Of a DNA stretch of 64,000 bases, positions 34,102 through 43,389 are shown in pieces. Location of the stretch: assembly GCA_963724645.1 (NCBI GenBank), contig CAVRVJ010000003.1, positions 930,001 to 994,000 on the forward strand, given 5' to 3'. Position 1 is the stretch's first letter. The number at the start of each line of letters is the position of its first letter. Below the pieces are notes generated by a model. It was not told the origin of the DNA. It made no database searches and saw nothing but the letters and a program-made list of their open reading frames with translations. The stretch comes from CAVXSP01 sp963724645. GTDB taxonomy: Bacteria > Acidobacteriota > Vicinamibacteria > Vicinamibacterales > SCN-69-37. A program made the position numbers and the translations under genes.

Positions 34102-37023
34102 TCAAAACGCGAATCCGGCTCTTGCGTAAAAAGTCGTCGTGTCGGGAAGAACGTGCCGGCCGTCGTGACCCCTTCCGACACCAGCGGTGAGGGTCAACGG
34201 CAGGAAGTAGGCGGCAACGACCCTGCCGGAAATCTCGGCTCCGAATGAAGTCTTCCAGTCGCGCGCGACAAACTCGCGCGTCCACACCTGACCGAAATCA
34301 GCGAACATCGCGGCGTGCAGCGTGTGGAGAAAGCCCGGCAACGTTCCCCAGCCGCGCTCGAGTCTGACAAGCGGCCAGCGGTAATCCAGGTTGACCAGTG
34401 CAGTGTGGGTGCCCGCGAAGCTGCCTTTGTGAAAACCCCGCAGGAGGCTCAAGGCCTCTGAGTCGAAGCTCACGACGCTGCCATTCGGTCCGTCACCGCC
34501 GATCAGAAACGTACGCCCGGCCAGTGGATCGCCGCTGGTCATCCCGCCGGCCACGCGGACCGCCATCACATGGTGCGTCGCGAGCCCTGGCCAATAGACC
34601 CGGGCGTCGGCCGTTGAGGTCGTGGCGTCCGCGGTCGACCCCAGCCGCTGACGGACCAGTTCCGTCGTGGCTCCAATCGTGAAGCCGCGCTCGGGACTGA
34701 TCGAGTTCGCAAACTCGTGCGCCGACCGGAACGCCCAGGCCAGGCGCAGCGCCCCGCGATCGAACGGTCTCTCGTCCACCGCCGTCGTCAGCCGATCGGT
34801 CGCACGGATGAACGACACAAACGCGGTCTGGCTGGTCCGCGTGTGGTTGAGCGGGAGAAGCAGGCCGGTTTCCAGCTTTCGCTCGCGCCGAGTCACCGGC
34901 GACGGCCGGCCGTCGCCCGCTGGCGTACCCGCCAGCGACGAGGTATCACTCGAGGTCGAAACGAACAACGAAGGCTGCCAACGAGCGTACGCGTACGAAA
35001 GCCCCCAGTCGAGCGCCGACCCGGCGTTCGATGTCGCGGACGTGTCGTGACGAAGCGCCGCCGACGCTGTGAAGTTGTGGTAGCCGAGCACATCCGAACC
35101 CGCCGTGACGCCGCCGACCGACACGGCCCCTTCCGAGAAGGCCAGCGTGGGAAACCACGACGTCGGCGTCACGGTCTTCCACGGCGAGTAGGCGCTGGCG
35201 CCTGGAATCGATGCCGTTGGCCTCGGTGCCGGCGAAATGAGGCCTGACGCGTCACCACGCGTGCTCGCGGCCGGAGACTGCGACAATGACGCCGTCGCGG
35301 GATACGGCATCTGGAAGATGTCGAAACCATCTGCGGTGTATCCGACGTAGACGAGGGATGCACCGTCTGGAGCAACATCCGGCCACGTCGCTCCGCCGGT
35401 TGTGTCTGTAAGCTGACGCGTGCCGAGATTGGCAAGGTCGATCTCGAACAGATTGAACGGGTCGTCGCCTGTGGCGGCGGCGGCAATTACAGCTTGTCCG
35501 TCACGGCGCCACGCGGGCGTGGCCCAGCGCGTCTCCGCCGTGGCTGTAATTGGTCGGATAACGCCCGAGGCCACGTCGACGATGACAATTCCCGCCTGCT
35601 CGCCGCGGCGTTGGCGCCCAACGACGATCGATCGACCGTCGGGCGACCACCGCGGAGCGTTGAATTGCGTCTCGGGCTCGGATGCGAGGACCGTGATCTC
35701 AGAAACCGCGTCCGCCGACACAAGTCTCACGAGCGCCAACTCACGCTGGCCGGGCCGAATGTGGACCGCCGCAATCGTCCGGCCATCCGGGGACACATCG
35801 GGATCGATGAGCCGCGCATCGCGTGTCATCCGTCGAACTCGCCTGGACGCTGGATCGAGCGAATACAAATCGCTGTACAGGCCCGCGTTGCGGCGGAGCT
35901 CCTGTTGATCGAAATAGAGACGGTCGCGGCCCGGCGCCAGTGTCGATCCCAGAAACCGGCTGGTCACGTGCTCGGGCGATCCCGGCCGAGCGTCGTCGAT
36001 CCGAAGGCGGTACATCGATGGAAACTCGTCTGCGTTCCGAACGGAGTAATAGATCTCGAGTGGACAACCCGAGCAGGCGGCCCGGACGAAGCGAGGCCCG
36101 AGCACTTCATAGTCGTGGTGGGTCAGCCGTGTTCCCTGGTCGCGCCGGGCGACTACTGGATTCGCCGCCATGGTCGCTTCCTCGTATTCACGCCAGAGCG
36201 TGCCCAGCGATTTTCCGAACACCCGTTTGAATGCAAGCGATCCGAGGTACGGCAGGCTTCGCGCGGTCTGGCCGGCCAGGTCGGCCAGCGTTTCTGGCCC
36301 GTACCGATCGGCGAGATACGTCTGAAATCCCGCTCCGTAGGCATACGGCGCTGCGCCGCCTGGCCAGCGCGTCAGGCCGCCGTTGATCCGATCCAACGGC
36401 AGAAGCCGCCGCGCGCGCGTGGCTTCGTCAACGATCGCCCGGAAATCGCCGGCATGCTGCCGTCCCTGGCCCGTCAGTGCACTCTCTTCGTACACTGCCA
36501 GTCCCTCGATCTGCCAGATCGGCAAGAACAGGTTCGGAAAGGCCAGCGGCGTGCGGCCGAAGATGTCGTGCGCCACACGTGCCCAGCCCTCCGATCGGTC
36601 GAGATGGGCGATATGCGTGAACTCGTGCGTCAAGGCCAGCCGAAGCCAGTCGTCGGTTTTGAGCGTGTCTGAGGCGGCCGGCCAGACCGCATAGATCGCA
36701 ATGGTGTCGCGCGGCAGCGGGGTCGCCCAGCCATTCGCGAGATCCGCCTGATCGACCAGAACGACGTGGGTGCGACGAGGCGCCTCTCGACCGAGCCTGA
36801 GTCCCCGCCAGATGTCCTCGGCAATCTCCGCCAGCCGGATGGCGAACGCATCCTCGCCCTGGTGAAAGTGGACCAGAAAATGCTCTGTCTGGAGGGTGCG
36901 AAACCGATAGGCCGGATCGAATTGCTGGCCGGAAGCGCCGCGGGTGGCCCAAAACAGCAGCGCGAGCACCCACAGCATTTGCGCCCGTCGGCCGGGACGG
37001 GCGTGCACAACCGATCCAATCAC
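34102..37023 (-). CDS. Outer-membrane protein: peptidase-MA domain, beta-propeller and surface-antigen barrel
   Basis: 973 residues. A signal peptide (QMLWVLALLFWATRGASGQQ) is followed by a gluzincin-like domain with LRLALTHEFTHIAHLDRSEG (His133, Glu134, His137) and IEGLAVYEES (Glu173, likely third zinc ligand). Residues about 330-620 hold PD40/TolB-like propeller repeats (SPDGRTIAAVHI, SPDGRSIVVGRQ, APDGASLVYVGY). After a Ser/Pro linker, about residues 660-973 are a beta-barrel rich in alternating hydrophobic strands (TFLIGGDGPNGSVVSF, FADFGQVW), ending AGFAF with a terminal aromatic, as in Omp85/surface-antigen barrels. It is probably a cell-surface protease anchored in the outer membrane. 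The start is GTG 37023, with ATG 36978 as alternative. Confidence 0.82.
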   Translation of the reverse strand: MIGSVVHARPGRRAQMLWVLALLFWATRGASGQQFDPAYRFRTLQTEHFLVHFHQGEDAFAIRLAEIAEDIWRGLRLGREAPRRTHVVLVDQADLANGWATPLPRDTIAIYAVWPAASDTLKTDDWLRLALTHEFTHIAHLDRSEGWARVAHDIFGRTPLAFPNLFLPIWQIEGLAVYEESALTGQGRQHAGDFRAIVDEATRARRLLPLDRINGGLTRWPGGAAPYAYGAGFQTYLADRYGPETLADLAGQTARSLPYLGSLAFKRVFGKSLGTLWREYEEATMAANPVVARRDQGTRLTHHDYEVLGPRFVRAACSGCPLEIYYSVRNADEFPSMYRLRIDDARPGSPEHVTSRFLGSTLAPGRDRLYFDQQELRRNAGLYSDLYSLDPASRRVRRMTRDARLIDPDVSPDGRTIAAVHIRPGQRELALVRLVSADAVSEITVLASEPETQFNAPRWSPDGRSIVVGRQRRGEQAGIVIVDVASGVIRPITATAETRWATPAWRRDGQAVIAAAATGDDPFNLFEIDLANLGTRQLTDTTGGATWPDVAPDGASLVYVGYTADGFDIFQMPYPATASLSQSPAASTRGDASGLISPAPRPTASIPGASAYSPWKTVTPTSWFPTLAFSEGAVSVGGVTAGSDVLGYHNFTASAALRHDTSATSNAGSALDWGLSYAYARWQPSLFVSTSSDTSSLAGTPAGDGRPSPVTRRERKLETGLLLPLNHTRTSQTAFVSFIRATDRLTTAVDERPFDRGALRLAWAFRSAHEFANSISPERGFTIGATTELVRQRLGSTADATTSTADARVYWPGLATHHVMAVRVAGGMTSGDPLAGRTFLIGGDGPNGSVVSFDSEALSLLRGFHKGSFAGTHTALVNLDYRWPLVRLERGWGTLPGFLHTLHAAMFADFGQVWTREFVARDWKTSFGAEISGRVVAAYFLPLTLTAGVGRGHDGRHVLPDTTTFYARAGFAF

Positions 37024-37064
37024 GGGGTGGCAGCATATGCGATTGCGCGTATGATCAGGCTTTC

Positions 37065-39470
37065 ATGCGTTCGCCTCTGGGCGCGGGTTCCGCTCGGGGA
37101 CGCCGGTCGACGGTGCGTCTCGTCCTGGCCGGAGGCCTGTTTGCCGCGGTTTTGATCGGGCGGAGTTCCGCACCGTCGGCGGTCCAGGCGCAACGCCTGG
37201 CCGACGCTCGATCGTTCGATCGGGACGTTCGCCCGGTGCTCGAAGAGGTCTGCGCCGAGTGCCATAACGCGTCGACGCCGCTGAACATCGAGCTCTATGC
37301 CAATCCCGCTTCATTCGTCACTCACCGTGACGGATGGGACAAGATTCTGGCGCGACTGCGAGCCGGGGAGATGCCGCCGCCGACGGTTGCGCCGCCGTCC
37401 GACGAGGAGCTCTCAGGGCTCATGGCCTTTGTCGAAGGCGAGCTGGATCGCATCGACCGGACGGCCAAACCCGACCCGGGCCGCGTCACCGCACACAGGC
37501 TGAACCGGACCGAATACGCCAACACCGTGCGCGATCTGCTCGGCGTGGATTTCCGCGCCGCGGACGAGTTTCCGGCCGACGACTCCGGCTACGGCTTCGA
37601 CAACATCGGCGACGTCCTGACCGTTTCGCCGACGCTGATGCAGAAGTACCTGGCGTCGGCCGAACGCATCGCCGCGCGCGCTGTCGGCGGCGATCCGCTT
37701 CCAAGACCTGCCATCTTCAGCCGGCGCGATCGCGTCCGCCGGATTCTCGACAACGTTACGGAGCTGAAGCAAATCGTCGAGTACGACGCCGACTACACGA
37801 TCAGGGTCAACCTGACGGGCCATCGCGGCCTGGACGATCCGCCGGTCACGCTCGCTGATCTCCGTCGACGGCACACCGGTGAAGACCGCCAGCGTGCCGG
37901 TGCAGATCAGCGCCGTGAACAAGCAGGGCGGCGGGACGCAGCGCGGCGTCCAGGAGGCGCGAGTCTTCCTCAGCGCAAACGAGCACGTGTTCCGTGCCGC
38001 GTTCGTCAACGATGACGGGCTGAAGAATATCCCTGCGAAGTCGCGCAACGACGCCGGTCAGAACATCTTTCCGGAGTCCATCGAGATGGCCGGGCCGTTT
38101 CCGCCCGTCGCAGCCGCACAAGGTGGTGAAGAAGGCGCTCATCTGCGATCCGGCTTCCGGCGCGGCGTGCGTGAACCGGATTCTCACGTCACTCGCCCAC
38201 CGCGCCTACCGGCGCCCCGTCACGGCGCCGGAAATCGCGCAACTGACGGGCGTCTTCAACCGCGCCCGGACGGCGGACTACACGCCCGCCCAGAGCCTGC
38301 AGTTCGCGATTACCGCATTGCTGGTCTCGCCGCAGTTTCTGTTCCGCATCGAGCGGAGTCCGCCAGCCGGCACGATCGCGCGAATCAGCGATGTCGAGCT
38401 TGCCTCGCGCCTCAGCTACTTCCTCTGGAGCTCGATGCCGGACGATGAACTGCTGCGTCTCGGCCGAGTCCAACCGCCTGCACCTGCCCGCCATCCTGAC
38501 GGCGCAGGTCACGCGGATGATCGCCAGTCCGAAGTCAGCCGCCTTCTCGGACAATTTCGCAGGCCAGTGGCTCGAGACGCGCAGTCTCGATGCGGTCAAG
38601 CGGGACAACAAGCGGTTTCCGGAGTGGAACGCCGACCTGCGGGAGGCGATGCGTACGGAGACGGAGATGTTCTTCGACGCGGTGTTCCGCGAGAACCGGC
38701 CGGTGTCGGACTTCATCGACGGCAAGTACACGTTCGTGAACGAGCGGCTCGCGGCCCACTATGGCATCCCCGGCGTCGAGGGACCGGACTTCAGGCGCGT
38801 CGACCTCACGACCGATGAGCGCAGCGGAGTCTTCACCCAGGCCAGCGTCCTGACGGTCTCGAGCTATCCGACGCGCACATCGGTCGTCCTGCGTGGCAAG
38901 TTCCTGCTGGACAACGTGCTCAACTCGCCGCCGCCGCCCCCGCCTCCCGATGTGCCGACGCTCGACGAAGCCTCTGTCGGCGTTGAGCGCTCACTTCGCG
39001 CGCAGATGGAGACTCACCGGACGGTCGCCTTGTGCGCCAGTTGTCACACGAAGATGGATCCGCTCGGGTTCGGCCTCGAGAATTACGACGCGATCGGCCG
39101 GTGGCGCGTCATGGACGGAAAGTTTCCCGTCGATGCCACCGGGACTTTCCCGAATGGCCGTCCATTTTCCGGGCCCGCCGAAATGAAGACGCTGCTTCGC
39201 GATCGGCTGCCCGAATTCACGCGAGGCCTGGCGGAAAAGTTGCTGACGTACGCGCTCGGCCGGGGCGTGGAATCCTACGATCGGCTTGCACTGCAGGCTC
39301 TGGTGCGGCAGACTGCGGCCGCGGACTATCGGCTTCAGGCGTTGATTCAGGCCATCGTCAAGAGCGTGCCGTTCCAGGCGCGGCGAGGCGAGACCGTCGT
39401 GAAAAGCGCGGGTAATTCAGACCCAGGACCTCAGAATCCAGCATTGAATATTCGCGGAGCCAAGAAATGA
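37065..39470 (+). pseudogene. DUF1592-type cytochrome c protein (DUF1587/1592/1588/1585), three frame changes
   Basis: Joined across three single-base shifts (near 37854, 38110 and 38460, each equal to one extra base) it encodes about 800 residues. The parts are: signal, a haem motif CAECHNAS, a DUF1587 segment (HRLNRTEYANTVRDLLGVDF), then a jelly-roll part (ISVDGTPVKTASVPVQISAV), HRAYRRPVTAPEIAQLTGVF (DUF1595), the DUF1592 core (ASRLSYFLWSSMPDDELLRL), DUF1588 (GIPGVEGPDFRRVDL) with CASCHTKMDPLGFGLENYDA, and DUF1585 at the end. Such proteins occur next to DUF1552 partners in planctomycetes and acidobacteria and are thought to act in exported redox or polymer degradation; their activity is unproven. 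The stop overlaps the DUF1552 start as ATGA. Confidence 0.82.
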
Positions 39471-40817
39471 TCGTCACTCGGAAGATCTCTGTCGCGCCGG
39501 ACGGTTCTGAAGGGGATCGGGACGGCCATCAGCCTGCCGTTCCTCGACGCGATGGTGCCGGCGTTCGCCAAGAGCGCGTTTGCGGGCGAGGCGCCGCTGC
39601 GGCTGGCGTGGTTTTACGTGCCGAACGGCATCGACATGCGCAACTGGACGCCCGCCGCCGAAGGACCGCTCGGAACGCTACCCGGGGTCCTGGCGCCGCT
39701 CCAGCCGCTCAAGGACGACATGCTCGTGCTCTCGAACCTGACGACCAACTGGGGCCGGCCGCTCCAGTCGGGCCCGGGCGACCACGGGCGTGCCCTCGGT
39801 TCGTACATGACCGGTGTCGAGGTGTACAAGACCGCCGGCGCGGACCTCAAGCTCAGCATCTCGGCCGATCAGATCGCCGCCAATGCGGTCGGCCATCTGA
39901 CGAAGCTGCCGTCGCTCGAGGTCGGTCTCGAGGAAGCACGCCAGGCGGGCAACTGCGACAGCGGCTATTCCTGCGCCTACGTCTACAACGTGTCGTGGAA
40001 GACCGATTCTCAGCCGCTGCCGCCCATCTCCGATCCGCGCCAGCTGTTCGAACGGCTGTTCGGATCGGACATAGTGGAGGCGCCCGAGGCGCACGCGCGC
40101 CGACTCGCGATGCGACAAAGCATTCTCGACACCGTGCTCGGCCAGACGCAAAAACTGGAATCGACGCTCGGTGGCGCCGACCGGCGCAAGATGGACGAGT
40201 ACCTGACATCCGTGCGCGAGATCGAACAGCAGGTCCAGCGGGCGGCAACGGAAGGCACCACCATCGACCCCGGCATCGACAAGCCGTTCGGCGTCCCAGC
40301 CGAGTTCGCCGACTATTTCCGCCTGATGACCGACATGATGATCATTGCCTTCAAGGCGGACATCACCCGGATCTCCACGATCATGATTGGCCGCGAAGGC
40401 TCGGTGCGCGCCTATCCGGAAATCGGCATTGCCGACGGCCATCATCCGCTCACTCACCACCAGGGCAACATGGAGATGCTCGCCAAGGTCCGCCAGATCA
40501 ACGAACTGCACACGAAACTCTTTGCCGAATTCCTCTTGAAGATGAAGAACACCAAGGAGGGTGACTCGAATCTGCTGGATCGATCGCTCATTTCGTACGG
40601 CAGCGGCCTCTCTGACGGCAACCAGCACACGCACGATCAACTGCCAACGCTGCTGGTCGGGCGCGGGACTGGCTTCGTGAGTCCGGGACGCCACATCATC
40701 TACCAGCGCGAGACCCCGGTATGCAACCTGTTCGCGACGATGATCGAGCGGGCCGGCGTGCGGGCTGAACACGTGGGCGATTCGACCGGGCAACTGGCAG
40801 GACTTTCACTGAGCTGA
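39467..40817 (+). CDS. DUF1552 protein with Tat-like signal, one frame change near the start
   Basis: The ATG at 39467 overlaps the preceding stop (ATGA). It reads MIVTRKIS, then near 39490 one extra base moves the frame to SRRTVLKGIGTAISLPFLDA, the twin-arginine signal expected for this family; the remainder is open to 40817. DUF1552 motifs follow: LRLAWFYVPNGIDMRNWTPA, GPGDHGRALGSYMTGV, SLEVGLEEARQAGNCDSGYS, LLDRSLISYGSGLSDGNQHT and DQLPTLLVG. The fold resembles the alkaline-phosphatase/sulfatase-like DUF1501 group. It is the standard partner of DUF1592 proteins. As written, only translation from ATG 39552 is uninterrupted, and that would lack the signal. Confidence 0.85.
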
Positions 40818-40829
40818 CAGGCACGGACA

Positions 40830-40980
40830 GGTACGACAGTACACGGTACGACGGGTACGATGGGTACGACGGGTACGAGGTACACGGTACAAGGAACGCG
40901 CTGACGTTCATCGCCTTCACTTAAACCAGATGACCAGCGAAGCTCCCTCCTCGTACCTGTCGTACCCGTCGTACCCGTTT
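40830..40980. repeat. Inverted arrays of a GGGTACGAC-like 9-base repeat
   Basis: From 40830 to 40888 the sequence is built from degenerate units of GGGTACGAC (GGTACGACA, GGTACGACG, GGTACGATG, GGTACGACG, GGTACGAGG) with GTACACGGTAC at both ends. About 60 bases later (40951-40979) the complementary units appear: TCGTACCTGTCGTACCCGTC then GTACCCG. The two arrays can pair to form a stem of about 28 bases. The position is between the DUF1552 stop and the nucleoside-hydrolase-like gene. If that gene began at ATG 40930, the right array would encode SSYLSYPSYPSYP, which looks like read-through repeat, not protein. Confidence 0.7.
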
Positions 40981-40995
40981 CAATCCCGAGGCCCA

Positions 40996-41928
40996 GTGGC
41001 CGCGCCGATTGGCGTCGTCTACAACACAGCGATGGCGCGTCCCGATGCCGCGCTCGCGCTGGCGGCGCTCTACGTTTTTGAGAGCAAACGCCAGGCGCGT
41101 GTGGGCGCCGTCTGCGTGACCGGTGCGGGCTTGAGCACCGCAATCTTCTGCGACATCGTCGCGCGCTTCTACTCGGGCCCAGCGCGCAACAGCAACCAGG
41201 CTCTCGCCGTCGGTCTGGCGGCGGTCACCCCACTGCCGGCCGATCCTCCGATGGTGAAGACCGCGGTGGATCGAAAGAAACCGAATGGCGACCCGCAGTT
41301 CCTCCGCGGCATTCGACAGCTTAGCGACACGTCGCAGGCTGACGCCGTTCTGCGCAACGGCATCGTCTTCAACGCCGAGACCGTGGTCGTGTCGAGCGCA
41401 CCGGCCGCATGGCTGGCAAAGTCACTCGATCTGGCCGGCGCGAAGGACCAATACAAGCAGCGCGTGCGGCGGGTCGTGATTGTCGAAGGCGATGAACCGC
41501 AACGGGAGCCCGCGGCGCTCCGCAAGTTCATCGCCGATTGCCCCGCGCCGATGTTTCTGTGCGGCAAAGACGTCGGCGACGCGCTGCTTTTCCCCGGTTC
41601 GGATCTGGACAAGCTGTTCGGTCTGGAGCCGGCTCACCCGGTCGCCGACGCCTATCGCGCGTACAAACCGGTGCCTTACGACGCGCCGATGCACGACCTT
41701 GCCGCCATGCACTTCGCTGTCCAGCCCGACTCAGGATTCTTCGCCGTCTCGGCATTGGGCTCATTGTCTGTGAGCGACGACGGCCGTTTCAGGTTCGTCG
41801 AAGGCGCGGGCAGCATTCGCCGGCTGACGCTCGACCCGGCCCGGAAGGAAGAGGCGCGTGCTGCCCTCGTCGCGATCGCGAGCGCGGTACCAACGCCGCC
41901 GGCGCCGCGCGGACGAGGCGGCCTGTGA
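40996..41928 (+). CDS. Nucleoside-hydrolase-like protein with altered metal motif
   Basis: About 310 residues from GTG 40996, preferred over ATG 40930 because the latter would translate the tandem repeat. The N-terminus VAAPIGVVYNTAMARPDAAL aligns by pattern with the DTDxGxDDxxAL strand of inosine-uridine nucleoside hydrolases, but the first two calcium-binding Asp residues are replaced (YNTAMARPD). The C-terminal MHDLAAMHFAVQPDSGFFAV retains the HDxxA motif of the family. In between are AGAKDQYKQRVRRVVIVEGD and a second Asp-rich strand. With the lost Asp residues, ribohydrolase activity is doubtful; it may bind ribosides or use another chemistry. It is coupled (GTGA) to the SUI1 gene. Confidence 0.65.
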   Translation: MAAPIGVVYNTAMARPDAALALAALYVFESKRQARVGAVCVTGAGLSTAIFCDIVARFYSGPARNSNQALAVGLAAVTPLPADPPMVKTAVDRKKPNGDPQFLRGIRQLSDTSQADAVLRNGIVFNAETVVVSSAPAAWLAKSLDLAGAKDQYKQRVRRVVIVEGDEPQREPAALRKFIADCPAPMFLCGKDVGDALLFPGSDLDKLFGLEPAHPVADAYRAYKPVPYDAPMHDLAAMHFAVQPDSGFFAVSALGSLSVSDDGRFRFVEGAGSIRRLTLDPARKEEARAALVAIASAVPTPPAPRGRGGL

Positions 41929-42284
41929 CCGAGCAGAAGCCCTTTCACAACCCGTTTGCGGGATTGGGCGCCCTGCGTGACATGCTGCCGCAAGCCATCG
42001 CCTCGGAATCTGCTCCAAGTCGCGATGTGACGAGCAAAACCCAGACGCATGCACGCGCCGTCGTTCGGCTGGAGCGGAGCGGCCGGGGCGGTAAAGAAGT
42101 CACGGTCATCGAACAACTGGAACTGAGTACGGCCGACCGTTCATCGTGGCTCGCCGCACTCAAGTCGGCCCTCGGGTGCGGCGGAAGTCTCGAGGGCGAG
42201 TCTCTGATGCTGCAGGGCGATCACCGCACGCGGCTGCCCGTGATTCTCGAGGCTCGCGGCGTCAAGAAGATCATTGTTTCGTGA
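41925..42284 (+). CDS. SUI1/YciH-family translation factor-like protein
   Basis: 119 residues starting at GTG 41925, which overlaps the preceding stop as GTGA. The C-terminal half is a clear eIF1/SUI1 domain: GRGGKEVTVIEQLEL, the ALGCGGSLEGESLMLQGDHR loop, and LEARGVKKIIVS at the end. The first 40 residues (FHNPFAGLGALRDMLPQAIA) are a low-conservation extension. Bacterial YciH-like proteins bind the 30S subunit and can inhibit or proof-read initiation; in this organism the role is unknown. Linkage with a nucleoside-hydrolase-like gene is not standard. A long overlapping upstream extension of the same frame is shadow sequence. Confidence 0.87.
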   Translation: MTEQKPFHNPFAGLGALRDMLPQAIASESAPSRDVTSKTQTHARAVVRLERSGRGGKEVTVIEQLELSTADRSSWLAALKSALGCGGSLEGESLMLQGDHRTRLPVILEARGVKKIIVS

Positions 42285-42325
42285 TCTTGCCGGCGCTCGT
42301 GCGAATTCTGGATAATGCCGCCACC

Positions 42326-43381
42326 ATGGTCGTGCCTGCTGGCTTCCCGTCGCGAACTCTCGCCGCCGCGTTGTTCCTGCCGCTGCTGGCCTCGGTCTCC
42401 GGGTTGGCACAGAGCCCGCCGGCTTCAGGTCCCGCGGCCGGGACCCCATTCGTCCCTCCACCAATCGTCCAGGGCGGACAGGTTCTGGTGCTCTTCCCGC
42501 CCGGCTCGCCCTTCCTGAAGATGGATCGTGTGAGCCAACCGGAGCAGAACACGATGACGAGGGGTGTGCCCGGACGCATCCAGAGCATCGTGAATATCCA
42601 CAACCCCTCGATTGAATTTCATCCGGTCGATCCGGGGACGAACACCGGCGCCGTCGTGATTCTGGCGGCCGGCGGCGGCCATAACACGCTGAACGTCGGG
42701 ACCGAGGCCGCGGACTTCGTGCCGTTTTTCTACAACTACGGCGTCAACACTGTCATTCTGCGGAATCGGCTGCGGAGGGACGGCTACGACCCGTTGACCG
42801 ACGAGGTGTACGACGCCCAGCAGGCGATCCGAATGGTGCGCGCGCACGCGCAGGAGTGGAACCTCGACCCGCACAAGATCGGGATCATGGGATTCTCAGC
42901 AGGGGCCGAGCTGGCTGCACCGGCGGCCGTCGCGTTCGATGACTTCGACCAGGCCAACGCCAGGAGCGGCGATCCGCTGGCCGGCGTGAGCTCGCGGCCC
43001 GATTTCGTAGGGCTGGTCTATCCGGGTCCGACGCCGTTTGCGCGCAACGCGAACACGCCGATTCCAAAGAACGCGCCGCCGGCGTTCATCACCTGCGCAG
43101 GAACAGACGACGCCGTGCATGCGAATTGGGCGGATCAATATTTCGCCGCGATGCTGAAGGCGCGGATCCCGAACATCGAGATGCACATCTACGGCGACGG
43201 CGTGCACGCCAATGGGCTGAAGGATCGCAACGACACGCCCTTTGGCACCTGGCAATTCCGGTTCATCGACTGGTTCCGCGATCTCGGGTTCCTTGGCAAG
43301 GCCGGCGTCGAGACGAAAGCCGCCAGGGATGTCGCGGCGCACGTTGCGGCGCCCGTGGGGCGGGGCGGCGGCGGGCGCTAG
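42326..43381 (+). CDS. Exported alpha/beta hydrolase, esterase type
   Basis: 351 residues from ATG 42326. A signal peptide (TLAAALFLPLLASVSGLAQS) is cleaved near residue 29. The catalytic Ser191 is in IGIMGFSAGAELAAPAAVAF. The Asp lies in FITCAGTDDAVHANWADQYF and the His in YGDGVHANGLKDRND. The oxyanion segment is VILAAGGGHNTLNVGTEAAD. The layout matches the BD-FAE/acetyl-xylan-esterase-like group acting on acyl groups of carbohydrates. It converges on the RnfD-like gene, nine bases away, and follows the SUI1 gene by 41 bases. Confidence 0.88.
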   Translation: MVVPAGFPSRTLAAALFLPLLASVSGLAQSPPASGPAAGTPFVPPPIVQGGQVLVLFPPGSPFLKMDRVSQPEQNTMTRGVPGRIQSIVNIHNPSIEFHPVDPGTNTGAVVILAAGGGHNTLNVGTEAADFVPFFYNYGVNTVILRNRLRRDGYDPLTDEVYDAQQAIRMVRAHAQEWNLDPHKIGIMGFSAGAELAAPAAVAFDDFDQANARSGDPLAGVSSRPDFVGLVYPGPTPFARNANTPIPKNAPPAFITCAGTDDAVHANWADQYFAAMLKARIPNIEMHIYGDGVHANGLKDRNDTPFGTWQFRFIDWFRDLGFLGKAGVETKAARDVAAHVAAPVGRGGGGR

Positions 43382-43389
43382 AGCCGTTC

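Noticed and set aside
37854..38465. Programmed frameshifting in the DUF1592 gene
   Set aside because: No slippery heptamer or conserved stem was evident at the three sites, and similar one-base changes occur in unrelated genes, so error or mutation is simpler.
39340..39466. Long polar C-terminal tail of the DUF1592 protein as a separate small gene
   Set aside because: It is in frame with DUF1585 sequence and has no start or ribosome-binding site of its own.
40830..40980. Possible CRISPR-like array
   Set aside because: The units are nine bases, degenerate and contiguous without spacers, and the two groups face each other; no cas gene is present.
41538..41924. N-terminal extension of the SUI1 protein
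   Set aside because: The upstream part of that frame is shadow sequence of the nucleoside-hydrolase-like gene; the GTG at the GTGA overlap gives a normal SUI1 length.
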